Assembly: GCA_037074705.1 (NCBI GenBank)
Contig: CM073591.1
Location: forward strand, 165,304,032-165,368,031
Length of the DNA: 64,000 nt
Direction: 5' to 3'
DNA from: Zhengitettix transpicula
Taxonomy: Eukaryota > Arthropoda > Insecta > Orthoptera > Tetrigidae
Shown here: positions 24,732 to 36,290 of the stretch, one piece after another
How the letters are laid out: the number at the start of each line of letters is the position of its first letter
Numbering within the stretch: the stretch's first letter is position 1
Notes under the pieces: model-generated
Database searches by the model: none
The model's input: the letters and a program-made list of their open reading frames with translations, nothing else
Told to the model about the DNA's origin: nothing
Position numbers and translations under genes: made by a program

Positions 24732-25757
24732 AATAGAATAAATTTAAGTAATATCGCCCCACATTGATGTAGTGAACAAAATATATCTTATATCGATCAG
24801 GGTCGCGTACGGACCTCCAATAAAGTATAGGAATTTACAAAAATGAAAACAGAAAACTACAGAACGTTTACAATGTTTATTATAGAAATCTAACGCTTAA
24901 TTATTATGTACAAATAAAACTATACAAATACCTGGCAACGTCAAAAGCGTTTCTCAAGTGACCCAGTACACCTCAACGTATGCTTGTAACTTCGCACTTT
25001 GTTAATGCTCGGAACAAACTTCGAAGATCAAGAAATTGATTGAATCAATTTGAATGAATCGTCTAGGTGGCGAGCAAAATGTAGCTGCACTTGCTTAGTT
25101 TTAACGAACCAATCTCACAACCTTAAATTAAACACCCTTCTCCACTTTTCTACAGCAAGCTGTTTTGCCCAGTGCCACCATAGAGGAGGTGTGTGGATAT
25201 AGGATTTGTTGGCAGGTGTGTCATATATACACGGCATTACACAGGATTACCATCTCCCGTGGCCTTTTACCAACCTTTGGCAAGTTTATCTAAACCTCGA
25301 GTGAGATTCGTTATACTAAATCCGCATGAAAAAACAATGTCCTTCAAAAAAATTCAAGTCGTATCATCTGAAACGCAGAAAATTGCCCAGGATCAGAATG
25401 ACCTGACACTCAGACAAAACAGCTACCAAAAACCAACGACGCACCTGGACGGACTGTCCCACTTTAGTCTGCTTGTCCCAAAACCTAACATACGACTGCC
25501 GCTCTACTAAGTTTTCGCTATTGCCTTCGGCCTGTTTAGATGGTTTTATAGTCAATAAGCAATTCACAAAATAGTAAGTAAAAAGTTTGATATCCGACAG
25601 TCACAGTTATAAAATTGGAACTTTCGACTGATTAACAATTATAGTCAACTGAAATAACATCAATACAAACAATTACTACGAACCACACAGTGACAGTTTT
25701 ATATTTCTATACAGTTTTACCTATTCATCGTACAAGGTGAATTCAACACCGATTACA
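24729..25757. mobile_element. (TA)n-bounded LTR-like element, copy A
   Basis: Starts TGTAATAG directly after the TA tract. A candidate end is gATTACA at 25752-25757, followed by AATATATT, giving TG...CA ends and about 1.03 kb. It contains tcgccccacatt near 24754, which resembles a primer-binding-site-like motif (GGCGCC-CACGT-GGGGC in reverse). A region around 24800-24830 (cagggtcg, then acctccaataaag) is shared with copy B near 34500. There is no coding capacity. It may be a solo LTR or a non-autonomous inverted-repeat element. The right boundary is tentative. Confidence 0.45.
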
Positions 25758-26173
25758 AATATATTGTTTACATAGGTTGCCACAATACTGCCAAGTCTCG
25801 TATCAACCAAATTCCCTATTTATACCTGCCTTCGATAGGCCGCCACCACGTGTCTAGTTGTGTGCACAACTGTAAACATGCAACAACTATACCGTATTTA
25901 CATAAGTTGTAAATATAGTCAAATTAAAAATAACTCAATTTATTTTGTTGTGCTTGAACTTAGAGATCTTTATATATAGCAATTTAATTCTAATCTCACT
26001 TAAAATTATCACCTACTATTGTATCCTTCATGTATTTATATACTCTGTTATTTACACAATATTTTTGCACTAATATTCCTGTAATAAACACAATTGTTGA
26101 ATTTTATTGATATCGTCTGCAAAAACAGCACCGGATATACCAACCTTGTTTTTTATTAACCACGCTATTAATA
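25758..26173. other. Non-coding AT-rich DNA
   Basis: Nothing recognised. Confidence 0.35.
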
Positions 26174-26279
26174 TTTTTTTAAATATAAATTCCACCTATT
26201 ATGTTGGGTTTAAATAAGTTATTTTAACTACGCAATATCACGACATTCTCGAAACCGCAGTGTAATTCTTGTTCCTGTC
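26174..26279 (+). repeat. 106-bp direct repeat, left copy
   Basis: Nearly identical to 26665-26770: both read tttttaaatataaattccac, then tattatgttgggtttaaata, then ctcgaaaccgcagtgtaatt and gttcctgtc or tattcctgtc. The copies lie 491 bases apart in the same orientation. The ends do not show TG...CA, so this looks like a local duplication or two copies of a short dispersed repeat rather than LTRs. Confidence 0.85.
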
Positions 26280-26664
26280 GTGTGCCGATAAATCCGTGTC
26301 ACCATTACTTTTTTTCTCTCTTTGTGTACTGTTTATTGACTATAAAACCACGAACCTTGTTTTTTTGAAGTACTTGTATTTATTTACCTCTTATTCTCCA
26401 CGCTTGAATAAATTATTTTAAGATTAAATATATTCTGTTTAACAAATTTTTAAAATTGCCAATTATAGTGAAGGAAATTAAATTAAAATATTATCCTAAT
26501 TTCTTTTGTTACACATTTTCATCCTCCTCTTGTGAAATCACTTATTACTGCGTATCTTAAAGTATAGCCGCGTCCATGAAGTTAGACGGGTGAGTAAATC
26601 TACCAACTTCATACCCCCCAAAAGAAATGGAAACATTCCTAACCTTGCGTTGCCTAGATGGTGC

Positions 26665-26770
26665 GTTTTTTAAATATAAATTCCACCTATTATGTTGGGT
26701 TTAAATAAGTTATTTTAGCAATGCAATATCATGACATTCTCGAAACCGCAGTGTAATTCTTATTCCTGTC
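26665..26770 (+). repeat. 106-bp direct repeat, right copy
   Basis: Partner of 26174-26279, with only a few substitutions (for example acta-cgcaat in the left copy against gcaa-tgcaat here). The similarity ends abruptly at the Cs of cctgtc. Confidence 0.85.
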
Positions 26771-27023
26771 ATTCGTAAATTAACAGCGTGAATTGTTGTT
26801 AGTCTCTTGCCGGAACACTGAATGCGAATGCACCCGCCTCATTTTTATGATCGCAACTCATCCTAGTATCGCCGCTGTTTTGTATAAATTGGAATATCAG
26901 TTGACGTTTTCAACTTCGCGAGTTACCAAGACTTTCAATGGCGGTTGGGAATTGTTAAATCTGTCTCTTAGTGAAACATTAAGTTAATCAAGATTGTATT
27001 TTTACGTCTGTTTATATGAAATA

Positions 27024-27163
27024 AATAATGCAGTTTTCTGACCAATAGCGGACAATATCTTTATTTATTTAAATAGCATATTTAGGAAAGACCTGAGGAA
27101 GGTTACACATTGTTGTAAATATAAAAAAAATATATCTGGTATTGGTCAGAAAACTGCATTATT
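27024..27163. repeat. 24-bp perfect inverted repeat with about 92-bp loop
   Basis: The left arm at 27024-27047 (cagttttctgaccaata is its core) is the exact reverse complement of 27140-27163. The loop is AT-rich. It directly abuts a CpG-rich block. It could be the ends of a tiny MITE or one end of a fold-back element. Confidence 0.8.
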
Positions 27164-27179
27164 AATAATTTTTTATCAG

Positions 27180-27480
27180 GTGACGAAGTGTTTTCGAACG
27201 AAGCGACGGGGTGCACCGAATTCATGTCCCGCCATTGCCGTGTTGTCACGAAGGCGAGCCACTTCTTGGTGTCAGACGTGTCAAAGGAGAATTCTGCAGC
27301 GAGGGTTTGACGCATAGCATTTGCGTGTCTCTTCGTGGCACTTTGAAGGTCGATTGTAGAGAGGTTTGATTTGCAGCCCTCGCCGACGCGAAGCTAAGCG
27401 GCCGGGCGCAGTATCGATTGGCGCAGGGCGTTGTATTCGCCTATCTCCCGCGTTCGTTCGCCTCGCTATAAGCACTTTAT
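27180..27480. other. CpG-rich block of unknown nature
   Basis: About 300 bases are markedly GC- and CpG-rich (for example cgccgacgcgaagctaagcg) in AT-rich surroundings. ORFs on the minus strand (up to 70 codons) have no recognised domain. It may be a promoter-type island for an unseen transcript, or the body of a repeat linked to the adjacent inverted repeat. Confidence 0.35.
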
Positions 27481-30400
27481 AGATCCTCCACCACCAGTTT
27501 CAGTGCCAAAACCGATTATTCAGTAGAAGGTTGCTAGACATTCTTGAAAGCAGGAAATTCGAGTCAGCTATGTCATATTTCACATCCAAAGTTTAATTGA
27601 AAAATCTGGTCACCATTCTCATGTTTACGTAGCAAAGATAAACCAATAACTTTTAAAAATAGATGTAGCATTACGGAAGAAATTTTTAAATCTACAAAGA
27701 TGTAGTACATGGTTATATTGAAGTGAACTGAAAATTAGACATACTAGACTCGTATAAATTAGAAGCTTTCGATATGTGGCTGCACAAAAGAACGTTGAAA
27801 GGAGACGGAAGTTTTAATAAACACCGCCGGCGGAAGTCATAATTGGGGCATCGTGGAAATAAAACGAAATAATTAGTGGGTCGTAGTTAATACTATATTT
27901 GAGTGTACAATTTGGTAATTAAATATATGGTACGTAGCAAGTGCAGTTATATGCGAGACCGAGCAACGTTCAGAATCAAATACAAAACCAGTCGTATTAC
28001 AAAAAAAGGTACTCATTGTAAAAGGGTTCTTTGAAATTGTGCCGCACATTTCTGCGAAATATTTTACGTGCAATTACGTGCATACTACAAGGATAAAAAT
28101 TCTGACGATCGTGTTACAAGTTAAGTTTTAATGTAGCAACATACATTTTACACGAATCGTATCATTTCGAAAAATAAACAATTAAAATGTTTAGTTTTGA
28201 TTATGTGTCAGTTGATTCACGTAGTTTTAATTCTAGAACTAGGCTAACCTAAGTAATCCTGTTTCCGCGAGTCTAACGTTCAGAATTTATGCAATCTCGT
28301 TCCTAAAATTTTTTTTTCAGCTCTACCAATTCATCTTTTACCTCAGTTGATTCTCCTGTTTACTCCGTTAATTATTTCGCTTATTATTTTTCTCTGATAA
28401 ATTTTGCTGTCCCTAAGTTTTTGCCTTTTCTTAGCTTATGTTGATTGTTTTATATTAAATTCCTATAAATGAACTTCATTATTTAAGGACGGAAAGTAAA
28501 TATCGGTGACCATGGTTTTTATCCTGAACATTATCCAGATCTATACCATTCAATGAGAGTGGTGCTGTAGTGATGCTTTCCAGTCGATGTTGTCCTCCAT
28601 TCCCTGGTAATACAGCCTCAAGACGTGATATAGATTCCGATGACGCCTAAGACTGTAAAAACGTATCTGCAAACGCTATTTTTAAAAAGTATCTTTATTT
28701 GTGAAATATTGTTATCGAAATCTTTACGGACACTAATTACCTTTTACGTTTCACATCAATTTGAAATAAGTGGAATGGGTTATTTGATTTCGAAAAAGCC
28801 ATAAGAACATTAGAGTGTAAACTGAAGTCTTAATCTTATATTAGTGAGCAAAAATTTAGTAAAAGTGAAGCGAATGTCCCGTGCGCCATGAGCCCGCCAC
28901 GCAGGCTAAATAATATTGATTGTCAGCTGTTGGAGCACTTCCCGTAAGTTACAGGTTAGGGGTGACATGAGTATTATATCGTGAATTACACAAGTAACTG
29001 ACGCAACAGGTAAAACTTTTCTCGGAAATGTACATTGATTGAAAACTAATAAATGCGATTTATAGTCTCCGATATGAAGATACAATACTTGTATTTTGCA
29101 TGTGAATCTCAAATTCAATTTTCGAATATGACATTTCTTTCATATGGTATTGATTTACCCATTTATGCTAAAAATAAATTTATTGCGTTCGCTGTGCCCA
29201 TTATTCTAATAACATTTTGGAATAAAATGGCCGTTTCGTACCTCACTCTAGAAATTGAGTAAATATTCTTCGAGTCAACAGTGTTTCACATCTAGAAGTT
29301 TACTGACGGTTAATAATTTCATTTTTATATATTCTAAAGCTTTATTTTAATATTTTCTGAAGTTCTACACCAACTAATTACTATTTTCTGTAGTTTGTAT
29401 TTCTGTGATCCTTTGAAATGTTGGAGGTTGGATAGGCACCTGGTGTAATATACGATAATAATCGCGATGACACAATATAATTTCGCATAACCGCTATAAT
29501 TTATTTCCTTCTGAGTTGAGTAGATCCTTTTATTCATATTTATTCTCAATTTGGATTCTTCAAATGTTTCAATTAAATTTTGTATATATATAGATGAAAA
29601 TGTTATAGGACAAAATGTAGAATTTAGTGTAAATAGATTTTAAATTCTTTCTACTGGTATAAACATAAAAGCCAAGTCATTAAATTAAACGCTAAAGATT
29701 TGCATTCAATCTTTCAAAGCTGAGTTATTGTATGTTAAAATTTCAATTCCGGTACCCAGAGAAGATTCACTCTCGTACACGTTTATCAGCTGAGGGCTTT
29801 TATCGACGTATCTGCATCAGCCTAACTGATATCTGCCGTCTACATTGTTATGCCTAAATCAATGAACTGCTATGTTTGGACCCCCTACTTGGAATTTCTG
29901 ATTCCAGTTAAAGTAATATATTTGCACTCTGATCTGGATCAATAACCCGCAACTTATTTCTTTCTTCAATCGCGACATAAATGAAACCAATATTCTACTT
30001 TTATCATTATTACAGGCCTACATATTATGTACTGTGTTTATCCTTTATCAGTCTAAAGTGATCCTTTGTACTTCTACTAATATTTCTTTCCAAAACATGT
30101 AGATTGATCTTCGGAGTTAAAATACTAAAACGATTTCGTTATTGTTAAACGTTTTCATCCTTTATCTGTTGATTGTAAAATGTGATAAGTATTCGTTTCA
30201 AACTTGTATGTTACAGACATTTCTCATTACGTCACTGAACGAATGACGTGAAAACTTCTCGCACGAACTTTATTATAATATAACAAATTTTACGTCTATT
30301 TGTAACACCACTACTTTAACATTTGATTGACATTTCTATCTCCCAACGTTACACTAATTAGCATTGTAATGACATGTATGTTTTCAACAGGTCAAATAAA

Positions 30401-33400
30401 CGACTCAGAGTCCCCCTTCCACTTCTGACATTGAATAATGAACATGCTTGTTCCGTACTCGCTTCCGACTTTTGAAGCCATTCCTTGTGTTTGGGAAGGA
30501 AGCATTTTCCGCGGAAAGCGTCGGCTGAGTTGCCTGGGTCGATAATTGCAGTGGCCATCTTGGCTCTTCTGACTCGACCTAATGAGGCTGTGGGGCGCTA
30601 AAATGGTGATGATGTACCCCTTTCCTCAGTTTTGTAATCTGCGGACAGAACTTATTAATCAAATACACTACTAGGCCCTCCGAGACAACAGGATGTTAGT
30701 TCGTTCCATTTTCTGAGGTAGACATTTATCTACCAAAATATTTTATGAAGCCTTTGCTTAGATATTTCTTTTTCTGTTTTGTCATAACAATTTTGTGTAC
30801 AGGCAGAGAATAATCTCGGAGACATTTTATGTTATGAAAACTAATTCAACAATCTATTACTTTTCAACCGTATATGTCTTAGTTATGTTTGTTATTCTGT
30901 ACGAAAAGATGGAGTTCTGCCTTCACTAACATCTCTGGAAATCTAAGAAAATTGACGACTGCTTTTCTTGCATTTGAAATAGGTTACGCGCAAATAATTT
31001 TACTTGTAATACTAAGACGCAGACCCTTGACTTTTCGTCTCTTAACGATAAGTTGCAGCCAGGAACCCTGGCAGACGCAGTAGCACAGTTTTTTTACTGC
31101 TTCATTTTTCAAAGCAGTGTCCTTCATGTCATATGCTCTGGTTGAAATGCCTGGCGATACCTCGTTTTAAAATTGGAACCTCCCTTAAAATATTCTGAGC
31201 AGTATTTCATTCTCAATAATCTACTTCGTAATAGTCATTGTACTAATTACATAATATTTCTACGGAACGTACAAGACCTCCAGGAAACGTTATTAACTTT
31301 CAGTCTTTTCGTTTCTTAAATTGATCAAAATTAAACTCATAAAGATAGTTGTAATGGCAATTTCATAAAATTTAAAGCCTATTGCTGACATAGTAAAATA
31401 CTTAAACTCGTTAAGAAAATTTGTCTTGATTACTAGGCAGCAAAAGATGTATAATTATCAATTTATTTAATTAGAAGTGTTTCGCAACTGTTCCCACATG
31501 TATTTTATAGATAAACACGAACAATATTTATTGTAAGCCATAATGCACTGCTAACGTTAATGAATCTGAACGAACATTATGTAAACTTAAGAATTAGAGG
31601 ACAATGCGCAGACAGTATTTTTAATTTTGTTCCCAAGACTGGGAAAAAAAATGGCATCGTTATATTGTTATAGGTAAAAGTTTAAACCTTACTATTCACT
31701 ACTTAGTGTTGCTTATGGACCTATCGTTCGTGCTTTAATTTGGCAGTATGCGTGAAGTACGTGGGAATGTCTGCACAAGCTGGATATATGCGACGCATTT
31801 TAATCTTCACTCTTCGCTGGACAAACTGCTTTTGGCTGTGAGAACTTAATTAATTTGATTTGCAGCGCGTAACATCTTCGACAAGCGTACCTTTAAACTA
31901 CATCTATGGAAAATATTTAATCATAATTATCATATGTCTGAATTAATTCTTGGAAATCACGCAAAGCTAAGATATGGAGATATTAGAAAAACAAAGAAAC
32001 TATAACTATTGTCAAAATTAACGCGATTTATGTGGAATAATTCAAAGTTATTGTACAGATTCGGCAAACCATTCTTCTGAGTTTGATGGTATGTTGAAAA
32101 TTACAGTGACCTTTTTTTGGTTATTCAGATTGTCGTCTGGTGTTGAGAAGGTTAAAGTAGAAAAATGTAATAGCGTGTGAGTGATTAAAGAGGAGGAAAT
32201 TAACCACATTGTTCCAACGTTTCGAACAGTACAAAACTTTTTCTCCAAGAAAGCGACACACAAGTTCGAGCAGCCCTGAAATTAATAAATCTGCGCAGTT
32301 GAGCCGATTGCCGAAACATTAGCAACTGACTAGAAATTTGGGAGTTGACGATACATTTATAAAGTAGATAATAAAGTAACCAATAGACGTGATTTACCAC
32401 AAGGCAGTTTTAAAATCTTTGTTGATTTCGTCAGGTATTGAAAGAACTACACGCAGTACAAACTAGGCGACGTACTAAAAAGAAAAGAAATTAGTTTAAT
32501 AATAAGGGATCATAGCTATTGTTCAGTTTAGCTTTGTTTTCGAGTTAGTCGCCTAGTTTTTGAGATGTGCCAATTTTTGCGTCTTGTACGCCCCTAACAT
32601 AGACAAATTAAGGTTCAAGAAAACTCAATTTGCAAAATTAGTTTAATTACTGGATTAGCCTAATTACCAAGTTCGCATGTTAAGAATGTACAGAATTTAA
32701 ATTGTATATACTGCAAACAATATGGAACCAACTATTATCTCAGGATAAAATTTTGTCTAATAAATTTTTAAAAACGTATTGTGGTACTTATTTAATCTCT
32801 TAATTTTGTTTGTTACTTAGTTACTTCTTTATTTAATTATTGTTGAGTTTGTACTTTAATTTTAGTGATGGTAGAATTAATATAAAGCATTTCGGATATA
32901 ATTCTAGAAAATTTTAGTATTTTACCAATCAAATGAATGCTTCGAATTAATGGTATAACAGTTTGCCATTGTGAAGTTTAATATTTTATTTGGATTTTAA
33001 AGATCTTTTTGTTTGCTCGGTGTAGCAGGAATTACAATCGGTGAAAAAGATTTTGTAAATCGCACAATGTTTACATATATAATGTGTTAGGTCTTGTCCT
33101 TATTTTGGTTAGGAAGGAATAAGTGGTGGTAGATTTGTAAATGACGGGTATTTGATACTATTTAAAAAAATTGTCGAACTTATGATTTACATATTACACG
33201 TTTACATTTACGTGCACCAGGCAATTAATACATGTAGAAGTATGATGTATATGTTCCTTCAGTATTGATTTTCACTGCCTCTACACTTTACTGGATAAAC
33301 TGTATTAACTATTAGTTACAGTTCATTTTTTATACTAATGTCAGTAACGAGTTATTATAAATGACCGTGACAGTCGTCTCATGTTAACCTCCAGGACAGC

Positions 33401-34028
33401 AGTTAACAGCGTTCAGTCAATTATGTGGGGAAGATTGATCGACATTCTGTTATTATATGTTTTTGTTGCGCAACCTTCTTCATTGGCATTAATATTTATT
33501 TAACGCAACCTTTTTAAAGGCCCAGGGCAGGACTGAGATTTTTTTGGTCCGTTCTCGTGTAAGGCTTAGGTTGTTATCAGTAATGGCTGCCAAAAACACA
33601 CGCATTTCCTGCCGCATTCAGTTACTTCACTCGAAGCACAATCTGCTGTGAAAGGAGGCTTTCATGGCGTAGATTAAAGTCAACTGGGTGCCGTATACTC
33701 GTCCTAATGTTTCTGAACCTCATTACCGTTATTTAGTCTTCCCCCTCGGCTCATTTTAGTTTATCGCCGTGCACGGACTAGTGAGAGACCTGGATGTTTG
33801 TAGGTGTAACGCGGACACGTTCATATCAACGCTTATAAACACACGTTCGCATTTTGCATTCTACACGCTTCCCAGTATAACTACGTTTAATAAAAACGAT
33901 AAAGAAGAAACTAAGGAAGGGGCCAACTAAACCAAATTATTACTGAATTTTTTTATATAACTTAATATACAAAAATTGAACGAAATATGAAAAATCTTAT
34001 TCTCTTCCCTAATCCACTGTAAATTATT
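27481..34028. other. Long non-coding stretch
   Basis: About 6.5 kb of AT-rich DNA in which no gene, RNA gene or recognisable element could be supported; only short, unrelated ORFs occur. Confidence 0.4.
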
Positions 34029-34060
<32 letters not shown>

Positions 34061-34061
34061 T
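34029..34061. repeat. Compound (AC)n(AT)n microsatellite
   Basis: A run of AC dinucleotides passes directly into AT dinucleotides. Confidence 0.95.
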
Positions 34062-34258
34062 ATCGAGAAAAAGTACTATTATACAAGATCCATGCAAACC
34101 ATATTTTTATAGGTCAGAGTTAACTTCTTCACAGTGCGCAGAATGCTTGGGAGATGATAACAGTACACTTACCTCATATTTCCATTTTTAGACTTATTAG
34201 TGGTGACCACAGATATAACGTTTAAGTTTTGAATTACTTAGTGATCACCCGAGAGAGT

Positions 34259-34279
34259 TATATATATATATATATATAT
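34259..34279. repeat. (TA)n tract, left flank of copy B
   Basis: A TA tract immediately left of TTGTAGTAATTAATG. Confidence 0.9.
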
Positions 34280-35229
34280 TGTAGTAATTAATGATAAATT
34301 ATTGAAATTTTTCCATTATTTAAATCGCGCCACACGTTTAAGACACCAAAATGTAGTATTTAAAGATAAATGATTGGATTTTAATTAAAAAGATCAGAGT
34401 TTAAAATATACAAGAAAATTAATTTATTAACATCAAATTATTATAATCATTGAAATTATATAACATGTTGGTAAAAACTTGATAATATACCACGGCTTGA
34501 TCTCAGGGCCGACTAATGGGCCTCCAATAAAGAATATTTACGACAAACAATTAAAATTTACAAAGTGAGAAAATTCTTACTTTAAACAATCAGTGAAATA
34601 TTGAAATTGGAAATCTGACGATAAAATATTATTTACTGTTGGGTTTACATATAGTGAATTGTTTGATTTACCTTATAGTTTTGCGGTGCGAAAAAGAAGG
34701 GGCTCGTGCCTTCTCGATTATTGCTTAACATTTTTTTTATATATACACACCATGATTCACAGAATTTACTTGTGGTTATAATTTCCACATGGAACACTTC
34801 CTGCTTGCTGTATTCGACCACACTAATTGTTTCGCTGTTCTCTCGATCAATAAATTATTAAAATCATCAAAGTTTGGTTATTCACTTGATACAATAACCT
34901 GGCGCCCAAGAACTGACGAATCGTATGATTCGTGAACGTATGCTAGACTCCGAAATTATTCTGCATTGGGGAAATAAACAGTCGGCATAGTATCGTCGCA
35001 GTTGCTTTCCGAAAGACTGGAAACCGGTGACACGTAACACATTTTTTCTGAATTTCTGTACTCCTACAGACTGAAGCTCCGCGCGTCCAGCAATGTTTCA
35101 TGACAATACACACAGCAAGCAAGCATTGTAGCCCCATATTCTTGCACTCAAATCGTATGTTTACGTCGCCAACAATGTAAGTCCCCAAAATCTTGTTCAT
35201 TAAGTAATTACGTTTCTTTTTAATTACCA

Positions 35230-35231
<2 letters not shown>
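34280..35231. mobile_element. (TA)n-bounded LTR-like element, copy B
   Basis: Starts TGTAGTAATT after one TA tract and ends near ATTACCACGA before another (35232-35266), about 0.95 kb. The ends are near inverted repeats. On the minus strand, 34326-34352 resembles the ATTTTGGCGCC / ACGTGGGGC type of primer-binding region in eroded form. A cagggc...cctccaataaag segment near 34507-34530 is shared with copy A. A tggcgcccaa occurs at 34903-34912 on the + strand. No intact ORF. A 131-codon minus ORF at the right end merely reads through the TA tract. Confidence 0.45.

Positions 35232-35266
<35 letters not shown>
35232..35266. repeat. (TA)n tract, right flank of copy B
   Basis: Pure TA dinucleotides just after the ATTACCACG end. 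Confidence 0.95.
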
Positions 35267-35267
<1 letters not shown>

Positions 35268-35546
35268 GTAAAAACTACACACGACATAAGTTTAACTTCA
35301 ATAAACTCGATTAAAAAAATTATATTTCTGCTGCTCAAAAGGGAAAATTACGGTTATACATCAAGAAGATAGATATAATTTATTCAATTGTATGAAACTT
35401 TATGTAATTGCTTATTACATTTCATTTCAAGGAACAGATGTAGTGTAAAATTGAGGATGCGAAGTTATAGTTTCAACCAAGAAATTGCTAGTTTCTTCTT
35501 CACTATCAATTAATCAGTATTTCAGTTCGAAGTAATTAATCACAAT

Positions 35547-35954
35547 TTTTTAGTAACAGGTTACATGAGGGTCATTCATTTGGTGGTCACTCCTTTTAAA
35601 TAGCATAGTTCGGGTTTTGAAAGGGGGGATGCGGAAGGGAGAGCAAGGTATATGAGGGTTACAGAGGGGTCCCAGACCATAGCTTAAGGATCCTACCTGG
35701 CATTCGCCTATAACTAATACGGGGAACCCCTAGAAAACCTGTACCTGGATCCCCTTCCTCTGGAGTGGGATTCGCTTAAGTGAAGAAGCATTCACGACTT
35801 TATAACTCGACCAGGTTCGGAGGCATCTGGCCGACTGTTCCAGTGGGAACAGGGGCCAAATCTTGCAGTATGTCCAACGTCTGCGACGCCGGAACAGACA
35901 ACTGAAAGGAGTTTCAGCTTTATGGAATCCTAAATTCAAATGTAGCGTCATAAT
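35547..35954 (-). mobile_element. Poly(A)-tailed retroposon family, old copy
   Basis: A diverged copy of the family best seen at 58349-59444. It shares, in order: ttacatgaggg, gaaaggggggatgcggaagg, ttaaggatcctacc, ggcattcgcc, ggcatctggccgactgttcc and ggtctgcgac-like phrases. The leading T-tract (A-tail on the minus strand) has shrunk to tttttt. The family reading frame on the minus strand is broken here. Confidence 0.7.
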
Positions 35955-36290
35955 TCACGTGGTGGCAACTCCCCTTTAATAGGATATGAAAGGAGGATGC
36001 GGAATGGTAGTGCAAGGTAGTTAAGGGTTAACTAGGGCCCGCGGCCTATATTTTTAGGATCCTATCCGGCAGTCGCCTAAAATTGATGCAGGACAAGTCA
36101 TAGAAAACCTGCATCGGCCGGTGAATTGGTCACTCCTTTCCGATGGTAGAAGAGAGGTTTGCTGTAGAAACGCAGCATTCCCTTTTCCGTGCCTCGGCCA
36201 GTTTAGGAGAAACAGCGAACAACTCTTACCGTATGTTCAAGGTCTGCGACCCCGGAACACCAGGCCGAGGGTTTGTAATAACTCATCTAA
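35955..36290 (-). mobile_element. Poly(A)-tailed retroposon family, second adjacent old copy
   Basis: Begins with cacgtggtggcaactcccct and continues with aggatgcgg, aggatcctatccggca, tcggccggtg..., gtttgctgtagaaacgcag, gtatgttcaaggtctgcgac and cccggaacacc. It follows the previous copy head to tail without its own T-tract. An internal deletion removes part of the middle. Confidence 0.65.

Noticed and set aside
28979..29012. Possible missing NT5C2 exon (Tyr-Arg-Glu-x-His-Lys before a gtaact donor)
   Set aside because: A stop codon lies just upstream in frame with no acceptor between, and the match to the expected segment is poor.
34943..35338. 131-codon minus ORF with Tyr-Ile repeats
   Set aside because: It is open because it reads through the (TA)n tract, with no domain outside it. 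The same holds for ORFs at 24577-24762, 52408-52647 and 53375-53788.
35730..35951. 73-codon minus ORF in the old retroposon copy
   Set aside because: A broken remnant of the family frame, not a separate gene.
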